Part shown: positions 43,060 through 52,026 of the stretch, in pieces
Layout: the number at the start of each line of letters is the position of its first letter
Numbering within the stretch: the first letter of the stretch is position 1
Assembly (NCBI GenBank): GCA_019359725.1
Contig: JAHHGR010000008.1
Coordinates: forward strand, 1-64,000
Direction: 5' to 3'
Length of the DNA stretch: 64,000 bases
From: Aphanocapsa lilacina HA4352-LM1
GTDB taxonomy: Bacteria > Cyanobacteriota > Cyanobacteriia > Gloeobacterales > Gloeobacteraceae
The notes under the pieces: model-generated
What the model was told of the DNA's origin: nothing
The model's input: only the letters and a program-made list of their open reading frames with translations
The model's database searches: none
Translations under genes and position numbers: made by a program

Positions 43060-44223
43060 ATGCACCCGAAGCCCAAGAACCGGCCCGCCCTGGAACTGTG
43101 CAGCGAGTGCGGGCTGTGCGACACTAGCTATCTTCGCTACGCCAAGTGGGCCTGCGCCTTTATCACCCAGCACATGGACGAGCTGGAAAGCGAAGCCCAC
43201 GGCCGCGAGCGCGACCTCGACAACGAGCGCGAACTGTACTTTGGGGTGCACCGGCAGATGTACGCCGCCCGTAAGCGCAAGCCCGTCGAAGGGGCGCAGT
43301 GGACCGGCATCGTGAGCACCATCGGTGTCAAGGCCCTCGAAAGTGGCCTGGTGGACGCGGTGCTGTGCGTGGGTGCCGACAAAATCGACCGATTTACCCC
43401 CCGGCCGCTGCTTGCCCGCACTCCCGAAGCAGTGCTCGCCGCCCGCGTCAACAAACCCACCCTCAGCCCCAATCTCTCGGTACTCGACGAGATCCCCAAG
43501 CTCGGGATCAAGCGATTGCTTGCCATCGGCGTGGGCTGCCAGATTCAGGCTTTGCGCACGGTACAGGACAAACTGGGCCTCGAAGCACTCTACGTACTGG
43601 GTACCCCTTGTGTGGACAACGTCACCCGCCAGGGTCTGCAAACCTTTCTCGACAGCACCAGCCGCTCGCCCGCCACAGTGGTGCATTACGAGTTTATGCA
43701 GGACTTTCGCATCCACTTCAGACACGAGGACGGCTCGATCGAGAAGGTACCCTTTTTTGGTCTGGATACCAAAGCCCTCAAAGAAGTCTTTGCTCCTTCC
43801 TGCTTGAGTTGCTTTGATTACGTGAACGGCCTCGCCGATCTGGTGGTGGGCTATATGGGCGCCCAGTTCGGCTGGCAGTGGATTGTCGAGCGCAACGACA
43901 AAGGACGGGTGCTGCTGGAGCTGGTGCGAAGCGAACTGGAATTTACCGACATCGTCGAATCGGGTAAGCGCTTCGCCGCTGTGCAGCAGGGCATTGAAGC
44001 CTACGACAAAGCGGTGACGCTGCCGATGTGGGCGGCGAAGGTCATGGGCGTGGTGATCGACAAGATCGGTCCGCGCGGCCTGGAATATGCCCGCTTCTCG
44101 ATCGATTCGCACTTTGCCCGCAACTCCCTCTACGTGCGCCGCCGCTATCCCGGTAAGTTCGACCGGCACATTCCGCGCTACGCCAAAAAAATTGTCTCCC
44201 GATACAGGCTGCCGACCGACTAG
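43060..44223 (+). CDS. bciB: Divinyl (proto)chlorophyllide 8-vinyl reductase, BciB/Slr1923 type
   Basis: A 387-residue protein of the F420H2 dehydrogenase beta-subunit family that uses FAD and Fe-S clusters. The N-terminal cysteines C14, C17 and C20 (CSECGLC) and SCLSCFDY further on provide Fe-S ligands. VGADKIDRFTPRPLLA and GVGCQIQALR fit the cyanobacterial Slr1923-type enzyme, which reduces the 8-vinyl group in chlorophyll synthesis. The start at 43060 is the best ATG; an in-frame GTG is at 43048. The 297-base upstream gap holds no gene. Confidence 0.85.
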   Translation: MHPKPKNRPALELCSECGLCDTSYLRYAKWACAFITQHMDELESEAHGRERDLDNERELYFGVHRQMYAARKRKPVEGAQWTGIVSTIGVKALESGLVDAVLCVGADKIDRFTPRPLLARTPEAVLAARVNKPTLSPNLSVLDEIPKLGIKRLLAIGVGCQIQALRTVQDKLGLEALYVLGTPCVDNVTRQGLQTFLDSTSRSPATVVHYEFMQDFRIHFRHEDGSIEKVPFFGLDTKALKEVFAPSCLSCFDYVNGLADLVVGYMGAQFGWQWIVERNDKGRVLLELVRSELEFTDIVESGKRFAAVQQGIEAYDKAVTLPMWAAKVMGVVIDKIGPRGLEYARFSIDSHFARNSLYVRRRYPGKFDRHIPRYAKKIVSRYRLPTD

Positions 44224-44342
44224 CACACTCTCCAACCGGCGCCACCGCCAAATAGCAAACAGAGATCTTTAACCACCGTAGGGGAGCGGGTGACGCTCGC
44301 GGCTGTTAAATTCTACTCACGGCTTCGAAAATCCGAACCCCT

Positions 44343-44630
44343 TCAGCGGGCGGCGCGGCCGGACAGGCTTGCAAGCAAAGCGTTCAGCAGTTTCTGGTTG
44401 AGGGAGACGTACTTGCTCTGTCCCTCCTTGCGCTTGTTGACAAGTCCCACGTCCACGAGCAGCTTCGTATGGTGGCAGGCCAGAGGTAGGCTGATTCCCA
44501 GCCGCTCCGCCACCTCCGAAGTGCTCGACTCGCCGCCGGAGCCCAGCAGTTCGACGATTTGCAGCCGCGTCGGGTCGGAAAGGGCCATGAAGGCCCGCGC
44601 CCGCTGTTCGTAGTCCGATTGCCCGTCCAT
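44343..44630 (-). CDS. ArsR-family repressor
   Basis: A 95-residue winged-helix repressor. It opens with RARAFMALSDPTRLQIVELL, includes the recognition helix SEVAERLGISLPLACHHTKLL and the wing KRKEGQSKYVSL. No typical metal-binding Cys motif (CxC or ELCVCDL) is visible, so the inducer may not be a metal. It is divergent from the RND pump genes and its likely operator sits in the shared 223-base region. Confidence 0.9.
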   Translation of the reverse strand: MDGQSDYEQRARAFMALSDPTRLQIVELLGSGGESSTSEVAERLGISLPLACHHTKLLVDVGLVNKRKEGQSKYVSLNQKLLNALLASLSGRAAR

Positions 44631-44662
44631 GGCTTCTTAACGTACCACTACCCTCCTGGATG

Positions 44663-44688
44663 GTCAAATGCTCAAATCAGTGTTTGAC
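44663..44688. promoter_or_regulatory. Likely ArsR operator
   Basis: GTCAAA (44663-44668) and TTTGAC (44683-44688) form a perfect inverted repeat with 14 bases between, centred 45 bases from the repressor start. ArsR repressors bind imperfect palindromes of this type. The right arm overlaps the -35 box of the pump promoter. Confidence 0.5.
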
Positions 44689-44712
44689 TAACCAAACCGT
44701 TTCCCGTACTCT
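44684..44712 (+). promoter_or_regulatory. Likely promoter of the RND pump genes
   Basis: TTGACT (44684-44689) and TACTCT (44707-44712) with 17 bases between. The -35 overlaps the right arm of the putative ArsR operator, so repressor binding would block polymerase. Confidence 0.45.
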
Positions 44713-44853
44713 AGTCATAGATTTCCACACGTACAGCGCTCCCGGTTGGTTTTTCAATGGACTGGGTGAGCGCTTCGGTTCCACCAATTTCAGTTACCAG
44801 TCGGACGACTTTGGTCGGCTGCGCTTTTCGTTGCTGTTGCTGTGGGTGGCTCT

Positions 44854-47800
44854 ATGTGGATTGTCCGGTTGGCCCTGCGCCGTCCCTACACGTTTATCGT
44901 CGCCAGTTTGCTTGTCGTGCTGTTGGGGGTGGTGACCATCCGCCGCATGGCTACCGACATCCTGCCGGAAATCGACGTGCCGGTGGTGAGCGTCATTTGG
45001 GCGTATCCCGGGGTGAGCCCTGAGGACATGGAAAAGCGGATCGTCACGGTCGCCGAGCGGGCCTACACCACCACGGTCAACGACATCGAGCGCATGGAAT
45101 CGCAGTCGATGAACGGGGTGAGCGTCATCAAGGTCTTCTTCCAGCCGGGGGCGAAAGTCGAGGCGGCGGTCGCCCAGCTCACGTCAATCTCCCAGACGGT
45201 TCTGCGCATATTACCGCCGGGGATCACCCCGCCGCTGATTATTCGCTACAGCGCCGCGAGCGTACCGGTTCTACAGGTGGGTATCGGCAGCAAAACGCTT
45301 TCTGAGCAGGAACTGTACGACTACAACCTCAACTTTGTGCGCACGCAGCTGGCCACGGTGCAGGGGGCGTCGATTCCGCTTCCCTACGGCGGCAAACCGC
45401 GGCAGGTGATGATCGACCTCGATCCGGAGGCACTGTTTGCCCGTGGGCTCTCGGCGACCGACGTCACCGCCGCCATCAACGCCCAGAATCTCATCCTCCC
45501 CGCCGGTACCGCCAAGATCGGCGACCGCGAGTACAACGTGCAGATCAATTCCAGTCCCGAGGTGCTGGCCCAACTGGCGGACCTGCCCATCCGCGAGGTG
45601 AACGGCAGCACGGTCTACATCCGGGACGTGGCGCAGGTGCGCGACGGCTACGCCGTGCAGGCCAACGTCGTGCGCCAGGACGGGCGGCGCTCCAGCCTGC
45701 TCACGGTGATCAAAAACGGCGGCGCTTCGACGCTCGATGTGGTCGAGCGCATCCAGGCGGCCCTGCCGCGCATCCAGGCCACCTTGCCGCCGGAACTGGA
45801 AGTCAAGCTGCTGTTCGATCAATCGGTTTTCGTGCGTGCGGCTGTCGATGGCGTCGTCAAAGAAGCGCTCATCGCCGCCCTGCTCACCGGCACGATGATC
45901 TTGTTGTTTTTGGGCTCCTGGCGCAGTACCCTCATCATCACCATTTCGATTCCGCTGTCGATTCTCGGCTCGATCGTCGCCTTGAGCGCCCTCGGCCAGA
46001 CCCTCAACGTCATGACCCTGGGCGGGTTGGCCCTGGCGGTGGGCATCCTGGTGGACGACGCGACGGTTGAAATCGAAAACATCCACCGCAACCTGGGCCA
46101 GGGTAAACCGCTTCAGCAAGCGATCCTCGATGGAGCGCAGCAGATTGCCACCCCCGCGTTCGTCTCGACCCTGTGCATCTGCATCGTCTTTGTGCCGGTA
46201 TTCTTTTTAAGCGGAGCGGCCCGCTCGCTGTTCGTGCCCCTGGGGATGGCGGTGGTCTTTGCGATGCTCGCTTCGTACCTGCTCTCGCGCACGCTGGTGC
46301 CGGTACTGGTGCGCTACTTGCTCAAGCCTGAAGTCGAGCTTTACGTCACCCCCGAGCAGGCCCAGGGCGGCTGGATCTGGCGAATCCATCAGGGCTTCGA
46401 CCGGGGCTTCGAGCGTTTTCGCGGCGGGTATCGGGGAGTCCTTGCCTGGGCGCTCGGCCGTCGGGGCGCCGTCTTTGCGCTGTTTGGCGGCTTTTTTGGG
46501 CTTTCGGCACTGCTTTATCCGCTATTGGGCCAGGACTTCTTTCCGAGGGTGGACGGCGGCCAGTTTCGCCTGCACGTGCGCGCCCCAGCGGGGACGCGCA
46601 TCGAACAAACCGAAGTGTACTTTGCCAGGGTAGAGGCGGCGATCCGGCGGACGGTGCCCGAGCGCGAACTGGCGCTGATCATCGACAATATTGGTTTACC
46701 CGTGGGCGGGGTCAACCTCGCCTTTAGCGACAGCGCCACGATCGGCGCGGCCGACGGCGAAATTCTCGTCTCCCTCGAAGAGGGGCACAGCCCCACCCAC
46801 CGGTACGTCGAGCGCCTGCGCCGGACGCTCAAAACCGAATTTCCGGAATTGACCTTTTTCTTCCAGCCCAGCGACATCGTCACCCAGATTCTCAACTTCG
46901 GCCTGCCCGCCCCCATCGATGTGCAGGTGAGCGGCCCACCGCGCAATCAGGCCGAAAACTATCGCATCGCCAGAAAGCTCGAGCGCGAAATCGCCCGCAT
47001 CCCCGGCGCAGCGGACGTGCACCTGCACCAGATAGTCGATTCTCCGGCCCTGCGCGTCAACGTCGATCGCACCCGGGCGGCCCAAATGGGCCTCAGCCAG
47101 CGCGACGTCGCGAACACTTTGCTCTATTCGCTCGCCTCCAGCGGCCAATCGGCACCCAACTACTGGCTTAATCCCAAAAACGGCGTCAACTATCTGGTGG
47201 CCGTCCAAACCCCTCAGTCCCGGGTCAATTCGGCGGCGGCCCTCGAAAACACACCCATCACCGCCGCCGGGCTGAGTTCCCCCCAGCTGCTGAGCAACCT
47301 GGCTTCACTGGAGCGGCGCAACCAGATGCAGGTGATCAACCACTACAACGTCCAGCCCACCTTCAACGTCTACGCGAACGTCCAGAACCGCGACCTGGGG
47401 GGGGTCGCCTCTGAAATCGGCGCCGTCGTCGCCCGGGCCGAAAAAGAACTGCCCAGGGGCAGCCGCATCGCCGTGCGCGGCCAGGTGGAGAGCATGAATA
47501 CGGCCTTTACCAGCCTCGCCCTGGGTCTGGTGTTTGCCATCGTGCTGGTCTACTGCCTGATGGTGGTGAACTTTCAGTCCTGGGTCGATCCGCTGGTGAT
47601 TATCGCCGCCCTGCCCGGGGCGCTCGCGGGCATCTGCTGGATGCTCTTCGTCACCCAGACCACCGTAAGCGTACCCGCCCTGATGGGGGCGATTATGGCC
47701 ATCGGCGTGGCCACCGCCAACAGCATTTTGCTGGTCACCTTCGCCAATGACCGGCGCCATGAGGGCGACGACGCCACCGCCGCCGCCCTCGCCGCCGGTT

Positions 47801-48084
47801 ACACCCGCCTGAGGCCGGTATTGATGACGGCGCTGGCGATGATCCTGGGCATGCTGCCGATGGCGCTCGGCTTCGGCGAAGGGGGCGAGCAGAACGCACC
47901 CCTGGGCCGGGCGGTGATTGGCGGCCTGCTGGTGGCGACTTTCGCGACCCTCTTTTTTGTGCCGGTGGTCTACAGCGTCCTGCGGCGCAAGCCGCCCCAC
48001 GACCCGGAGGCCGAGGACAGCGAAGCTGCCGAGTCCCCGATGCGTCCCGCCTACTCAGCCCTACCGCAGCAACAGCAGGAGTAG
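44854..48084 (+). CDS. RND efflux transporter, inner-membrane pump
   Basis: A 1,076-residue RND protein with the usual layout of 12 transmembrane helices and two large periplasmic loops. MWIVRLALRRPYTFIVAS starts the first helix; VGILVDDATVEIENIHRNL carries the two adjacent Asp of the proton pathway in helix 4. The class is closer to AcrB/MdtB-type (HAE1) than to heavy-metal CzcA pumps, since the CzcA DFG motif is not seen. The start ATG at 44854 opens the first helix. It precedes its adaptor gene by six bases; usually the adaptor comes first. Confidence 0.92.
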   Translation: MWIVRLALRRPYTFIVASLLVVLLGVVTIRRMATDILPEIDVPVVSVIWAYPGVSPEDMEKRIVTVAERAYTTTVNDIERMESQSMNGVSVIKVFFQPGAKVEAAVAQLTSISQTVLRILPPGITPPLIIRYSAASVPVLQVGIGSKTLSEQELYDYNLNFVRTQLATVQGASIPLPYGGKPRQVMIDLDPEALFARGLSATDVTAAINAQNLILPAGTAKIGDREYNVQINSSPEVLAQLADLPIREVNGSTVYIRDVAQVRDGYAVQANVVRQDGRRSSLLTVIKNGGASTLDVVERIQAALPRIQATLPPELEVKLLFDQSVFVRAAVDGVVKEALIAALLTGTMILLFLGSWRSTLIITISIPLSILGSIVALSALGQTLNVMTLGGLALAVGILVDDATVEIENIHRNLGQGKPLQQAILDGAQQIATPAFVSTLCICIVFVPVFFLSGAARSLFVPLGMAVVFAMLASYLLSRTLVPVLVRYLLKPEVELYVTPEQAQGGWIWRIHQGFDRGFERFRGGYRGVLAWALGRRGAVFALFGGFFGLSALLYPLLGQDFFPRVDGGQFRLHVRAPAGTRIEQTEVYFARVEAAIRRTVPERELALIIDNIGLPVGGVNLAFSDSATIGAADGEILVSLEEGHSPTHRYVERLRRTLKTEFPELTFFFQPSDIVTQILNFGLPAPIDVQVSGPPRNQAENYRIARKLEREIARIPGAADVHLHQIVDSPALRVNVDRTRAAQMGLSQRDVANTLLYSLASSGQSAPNYWLNPKNGVNYLVAVQTPQSRVNSAAALENTPITAAGLSSPQLLSNLASLERRNQMQVINHYNVQPTFNVYANVQNRDLGGVASEIGAVVARAEKELPRGSRIAVRGQVESMNTAFTSLALGLVFAIVLVYCLMVVNFQSWVDPLVIIAALPGALAGICWMLFVTQTTVSVPALMGAIMAIGVATANSILLVTFANDRRHEGDDATAAALAAGYTRLRPVLMTALAMILGMLPMALGFGEGGEQNAPLGRAVIGGLLVATFATLFFVPVVYSVLRRKPPHDPEAEDSEAAESPMRPAYSALPQQQQE

Positions 48085-48090
48085 CCCGCT

Positions 48091-49272
48091 ATGCCTTCTT
48101 CGACAGCGCCCAAGGTTATTGCCGGTCTCGTCGCAGGCGGTCTGCTGATTGGGGGGCTGTTTGCCCTGGGCCTGCTTCCCCGCCTCACCCGACAGCAGGA
48201 GTTGCTGGCTGCCGCAAACGAAGCGGCAAGCGAGACCAGCACCGTAACGCTGGCCCAACCGACCCGCGCGACCGCCCCGGCTCCTCTGCGCCTCCCCGGC
48301 AACATCCAGGCGCTGCAGGAAACGGTGATCAACGCCCGCTCCGAAGGCTACCTGCGCCGCCGCCTGGTCGATATCGGCGATCGGGTGCGCTCGGGCCAAC
48401 TGCTGGCCGAGATCGACACCCCCGAACTCGATCAGCAAGTCAGTGAACTGCGCTCGACCGTCGCCCAGGCCCGCGCCGATCTCCAGCAGCAGCAGGCCAA
48501 TTTGTCCCTGGCGCGCATCACCTTCGAGCGCTGGCGCACTCTGCGCGAGGAGCGGGCCGTCTCCCAACAGGATGTCGATGAGCGCGAATCGGCCTACCGG
48601 GCGCAGATGGCGACGGTCGAAGCCCGGCGCGCCAACCTGCGCGCCCGCCAGGCGGATCTCGACCGGCAGGTGGCCCTACAAAACTTCAAGCAGGTGCGCT
48701 CCCCTTTTTCGGGCATCGTCACCGCCCGCAACGTCGATACCGGGGCGCTCATTGCCGCGGGCAGCAGCCAGAATGGCTTGTTTCGGGTCGCCAAGACCGA
48801 GCGGTTGCGCATCTTTATCGATGTGCCCCAGACCTTCGCTCCAGCCATCCGTCCCGGCCAGAGCGCCCGGATCTTTGTCCAGGAGTACCCGCGCCCCTTC
48901 GAAGGTCGGGTGACGCGCGCGGCGGGTGCTCTCGACCCGGCAGCACGCACGCTGCGCACCGAGGTGCAACTCGACAACCGCGACGGACGGCTGCTGCCGG
49001 GCATGTACGCCCAGGTGGAGATCGCAGGCCGGCAGGTCAGCCCACCGCTCACCGTCCCGGCCAATACGCTGCTGGTGCGCACCGGCAGTACGCAGGTAGC
49101 GGTGGTGGGCGCCGACCATGTCGTGCGCTTTCGCCGGGTGGGTCTCGGGCGCGATCTCGGTGAGACGATAGAGGTCGTTTCGGGCCTTACCGGCAACGAG
49201 CGGCTGGTGGTCAATCCGGGCGACGACATCACCGAGGGCAAAAAAGTTGAGGTTACCCCGACGCGGGCGTAG
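48091..49272 (+). CDS. RND efflux periplasmic adaptor (membrane fusion protein)
   Basis: A 393-residue adaptor with an N-terminal anchor (about 8-30), a lipoyl half-motif before (PLRLPGNIQALQETVINARSEG) and after (QVRSPFSGIVTARNVDTG) a helical hairpin, then beta-barrel and membrane-proximal domains. It links the RND pump to an outer-membrane channel. No TolC-type gene follows, so a channel encoded elsewhere must be used. It lies six bases after the pump gene. Confidence 0.92.
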   Translation: MPSSTAPKVIAGLVAGGLLIGGLFALGLLPRLTRQQELLAAANEAASETSTVTLAQPTRATAPAPLRLPGNIQALQETVINARSEGYLRRRLVDIGDRVRSGQLLAEIDTPELDQQVSELRSTVAQARADLQQQQANLSLARITFERWRTLREERAVSQQDVDERESAYRAQMATVEARRANLRARQADLDRQVALQNFKQVRSPFSGIVTARNVDTGALIAAGSSQNGLFRVAKTERLRIFIDVPQTFAPAIRPGQSARIFVQEYPRPFEGRVTRAAGALDPAARTLRTEVQLDNRDGRLLPGMYAQVEIAGRQVSPPLTVPANTLLVRTGSTQVAVVGADHVVRFRRVGLGRDLGETIEVVSGLTGNERLVVNPGDDITEGKKVEVTPTRA

Positions 49273-49281
49273 CCGCCCTGA

Positions 49282-49310
49282 AGGCCGAAAGCGCCTTGAA
49301 TATTTTTTGT
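49282..49310 (+). terminator. Weak terminator after the adaptor gene
   Basis: AAGGC and GCCTT form a five-base-pair hairpin followed by GAATATTTTTT. It lies ten bases after the adaptor stop and just before the convergent phoH end. Confidence 0.4.
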
Positions 49311-49319
49311 GAATAAGCG

Positions 49320-50291
49320 TCACGATTTGCTTGACCGGATCGCTTCGAATTGTTCGTAAGCTTCGACGATGCGCTGCACAAGCGGGTGGCGCACGACATC
49401 TTCGCGGCCGAACTCACAAAAGGCGATCCCCCGCACCCCCGAGAGGATGCGCCGGGCGAGGGCGAGCCCCGAGCGGCTGCCCGCGGGCAGATCCGTCTGG
49501 GTCAGATCGCCGGTGACGACCATCTTCGAGGCGTTGCCGAGCCGGGTGAGCATCATCTTCATCTGCTCGGCGGTCGTGTTCTGGGCTTCATCGAGAATCA
49601 CAAAGGCATTACTCAGTGTCCGGCCGCGCATGTAGGCGAGGGGAGCGACCTCGATGGTGCCTTTTTCCATCAGCTGCATCAGCCGCTCGGGTTCCATAAA
49701 GTCGTAGAGCGCGTCGTAGAGGGGGCGCAGGTAGGGACTGACCTTTGCCTGCAGATCCCCCGGCAAAAACCCCAGCCGTTCGCCCGCCTCCACCGCCGGG
49801 CGGGTGAGGATGATGCGCTCGACGCGCCGCTCCTGCAGGGCGAGCACCGCCTGCACCGCCGCCAGATAGGTCTTGCCGGTGCCCGCCGGACCGATGCCGA
49901 AGGTGAGATCGTTGCGGGCAATGGCCTGCACGTAGTGCCACTGGCCGAAGGTGCGGGTATAGAGGGGCTCGCCGCGGCGGTTGACGGCCACCACGGTGCG
50001 CTGCAGACGCTGGAGTTCCTCGGTGCGACCGGTGCTCACCGCCCGCTCCGCATTGGCAAGATCGATGTTGCCGATGCGCCTGCCGCGCTGCCAAAGATTT
50101 TCGAGATTCTGGATAATCTGCTGCGAGCGCTGGATCTGCTCGTCCGTTCCGGCAATGACTAGATCCTGACCGCGCAACACCAGTTGGGCTCCCGTTTTTG
50201 CCTCCAGTAGACGCAAATTTTCTTCGGCGGGACCGGCCAGGTTGAGCGTACTTGGGATATCGGGCAGGTGGATGGTCAGGCTGTCGGGCAT
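49320..50291 (-). CDS. phoH: PhoH-like ATPase
   Basis: A 323-residue cytosolic ATPase of the PhoH/YbeZ type. Walker A reads [11 protein letters not shown] near residue 140, Walker [13 protein letters not shown] near 230, and [10 protein letters not shown] is the family sensor motif. An N-terminal domain of about 100 residues resembles a KH-like fold ([14 protein letters not shown]). PhoH proteins take part in RNA metabolism and ribosome maturation with YbeY. The start at 50291 ([11 protein letters not shown]) is the family start; the open frame extends further only by chance through rnhA. Confidence 0.93.
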   Translation of the reverse strand: MPDSLTIHLPDIPSTLNLAGPAEENLRLLEAKTGAQLVLRGQDLVIAGTDEQIQRSQQIIQNLENLWQRGRRIGNIDLANAERAVSTGRTEELQRLQRTVVAVNRRGEPLYTRTFGQWHYVQAIARNDLTFGIGPAGTGKTYLAAVQAVLALQERRVERIILTRPAVEAGERLGFLPGDLQAKVSPYLRPLYDALYDFMEPERLMQLMEKGTIEVAPLAYMRGRTLSNAFVILDEAQNTTAEQMKMMLTRLGNASKMVVTGDLTQTDLPAGSRSGLALARRILSGVRGIAFCEFGREDVVRHPLVQRIVEAYEQFEAIRSSKS

Positions 50292-50317
50292 GCAAAAATT
50301 CCGGGATGCCGCAGATC

Positions 50318-50947
50318 TTAACCTTCCAGCTGTACGAGTGCCGCGGGCGGCAGTCCCCAAGCCACAACTGCGTCCAATTCCTCCGCCCGGTTGCGGCACT
50401 TTTTGTAGCGCGCCCCCGATACGCCCTGCACCAACGCCTGGCAGGCGCTCCAGCTGGCCGAGCGGCTGAGATGCCCATCCACCAGGCTCAGATAGGTCGT
50501 TCCGTTTGCGGGCGCAGCCCGCGGAGCACCGCCGCGGGCTGCCGTCTGGGCGAGGGTGTTGGCCCGCTCGTTCTCGGGGTGGCCGGTGTGGCCGCGCACG
50601 TGCTCCCAGAGCACGCGCCTTCCTGCCGCCCGCTCCAGCGCTTCCCATAGATCCTGGTTCTCGACGGGTTTGCCGGCGGCGGTGATCCAACCGCGCCGCT
50701 TCCAGCCGGGCAGCCACTCGCTCATGCCTTTAATCACGTACTGGCTGTCGGTGAGCACCTTGACCCTGGCGTCTGCGGGTACGCGCGCCAGACCTTCGAT
50801 GACGGCGCGCATTTCCATGCGGTTGTTGGTGGTGTGCGGCTCAAAACCGAACACTTCCTCGTAGGTGCCCTCCCCCACCACCAGGGCCGCCCATCCCCCG
50901 GGGCCGGGGTTACCGGTGCAGGCCCCGTCGGTCGCTATCCGAAACAT
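50318..50947 (-). CDS. rnhA: Ribonuclease HI with C-terminal extension
   Basis: A 209-residue protein. Residues 1-140 are RNase HI, removing RNA from RNA-DNA hybrids. The active-site carboxylates are D7 (TDGA), E45 (NNRMEM) and D66 (TDSQY), with H119 of the HTGHPENER loop. The fourth acidic residue, Asp134 in E. coli, is Asn129 here. About 60 further residues ([21 protein letters not shown]) make a cyanobacterial-type C-terminal extension that may bind nucleic acid. phoH starts 26 bases after this stop, so the two may be cotranscribed. Confidence 0.92.
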   Translation of the reverse strand: MFRIATDGACTGNPGPGGWAALVVGEGTYEEVFGFEPHTTNNRMEMRAVIEGLARVPADARVKVLTDSQYVIKGMSEWLPGWKRRGWITAAGKPVENQDLWEALERAAGRRVLWEHVRGHTGHPENERANTLAQTAARGGAPRAAPANGTTYLSLVDGHLSRSASWSACQALVQGVSGARYKKCRNRAEELDAVVAWGLPPAALVQLEG

Positions 50948-51051
50948 CCGTACTTCCTAGTTACAAACATTCCACACGATACCGGATCGAGGCGGTTGAC
51001 GGTGGCGAGGCAAAAGCGCACAGTAGAGTCTGATCAAAAGCGGAGAAGCCC

Positions 51052-51849
51052 ATGAAGCGCTGGGTGCAGGGATTGGCGGCGGCCGTCCTGGTGAGTTCAA
51101 CCGTCTGGAGTCCAGGAGCTTCGGCGCTCACCCAGGAACAGATCATGGAAAAGCTCAAGCCGGTGGTGCTCTTTACTATCGCCACCGCCGACGGCAAACC
51201 GCTGTTGTCGCTGCCGCCGGACGGCTCCAAAGGGCCGCTGGTGGCTGGGGTCTATTTCTCTCCCCAGGACGCCGAGGCATTTGTCGCCGCGTTCAAGAAA
51301 AAAGACGCCGCCCGCGGCGCCCAGTTGCGCGTACAGCCGGTTTCGCTTGGCAACCTCTACCGGCTGCGCCTCGAAAGCCGCGGCACCGAGGACGAAGTCA
51401 CCCTCGCCTTCTTCGCAAACCGCACCGAAGTTGAGTGGGCGCTGTCGCTATTGCAAGCCGCCGGGCGCAAACCCGAAGATTTGCAGGGGGCGCCGCTGTT
51501 TGCCGCCACGGTCAATGCCGTCAAGAAACAGTACCTGACCCTCCAGCAAAACAACCGCACCGTCGTACCGGTGTACTTCACCAAACAGGACGTGACGGCC
51601 TTTGTCGACCGATACCGCCGCCAGCAAACCAACCCGAGCGCCCCTGTCACCGTGGAAGTGCTCGATCTCGAAGGCATTCTGGAATCACTGCAAGAACCCA
51701 CCGACACCCAGATCGAAAAAGTGATGCTCGTCACCCCCAAAGCTTCCCTCGACTATATCCGCTCCCCATCCGACAGCCCAGCTCCGGCGGCGCAACCGCC
51801 CAAGTCCACTCCCGCCGAAGGTCTCGCCCCGACCGCGGACCCGCACTAA
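51052..51849 (+). CDS. Tic22-family protein
   Basis: A 265-residue exported protein with a signal peptide ending ASALTQ at about residue 25. The body has two repeated sections each containing VYFSPQDAEAFVAAFKK or VYFTKQDVTAFVDRYRR, characteristic of Tic22 proteins. Cyanobacterial Tic22 works in the periplasm as a chaperone for outer-membrane protein assembly; the chloroplast relative is part of the import apparatus. The C-terminal 30 residues are Pro/Ala-rich. It is divergent from rnhA. Confidence 0.88.
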   Translation: MKRWVQGLAAAVLVSSTVWSPGASALTQEQIMEKLKPVVLFTIATADGKPLLSLPPDGSKGPLVAGVYFSPQDAEAFVAAFKKKDAARGAQLRVQPVSLGNLYRLRLESRGTEDEVTLAFFANRTEVEWALSLLQAAGRKPEDLQGAPLFAATVNAVKKQYLTLQQNNRTVVPVYFTKQDVTAFVDRYRRQQTNPSAPVTVEVLDLEGILESLQEPTDTQIEKVMLVTPKASLDYIRSPSDSPAPAAQPPKSTPAEGLAPTADPH

Positions 51850-52026
51850 CCCTCAAGCCTGTTCTGTTGTCCAACCCTTACCCCGGCGAAAGGACTGATG
51901 CTCCCCTGCCGCCGAGAGTGCACCGCAGTCGCCGGTGCGGCGGCAGCCGTTTGGCCTGGAGCGCGCCGCCTGCAAACCCGGCACCCAAAACCTGCTATCT
52001 TCGTCTGCATCTGTCAGGAGCAGGCA

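Noticed and set aside
50292-50717. N-terminal extension of the PhoH frame
   Set aside because: It overlaps rnhA in another frame, and the PhoH family begins at the ATG at 50291.
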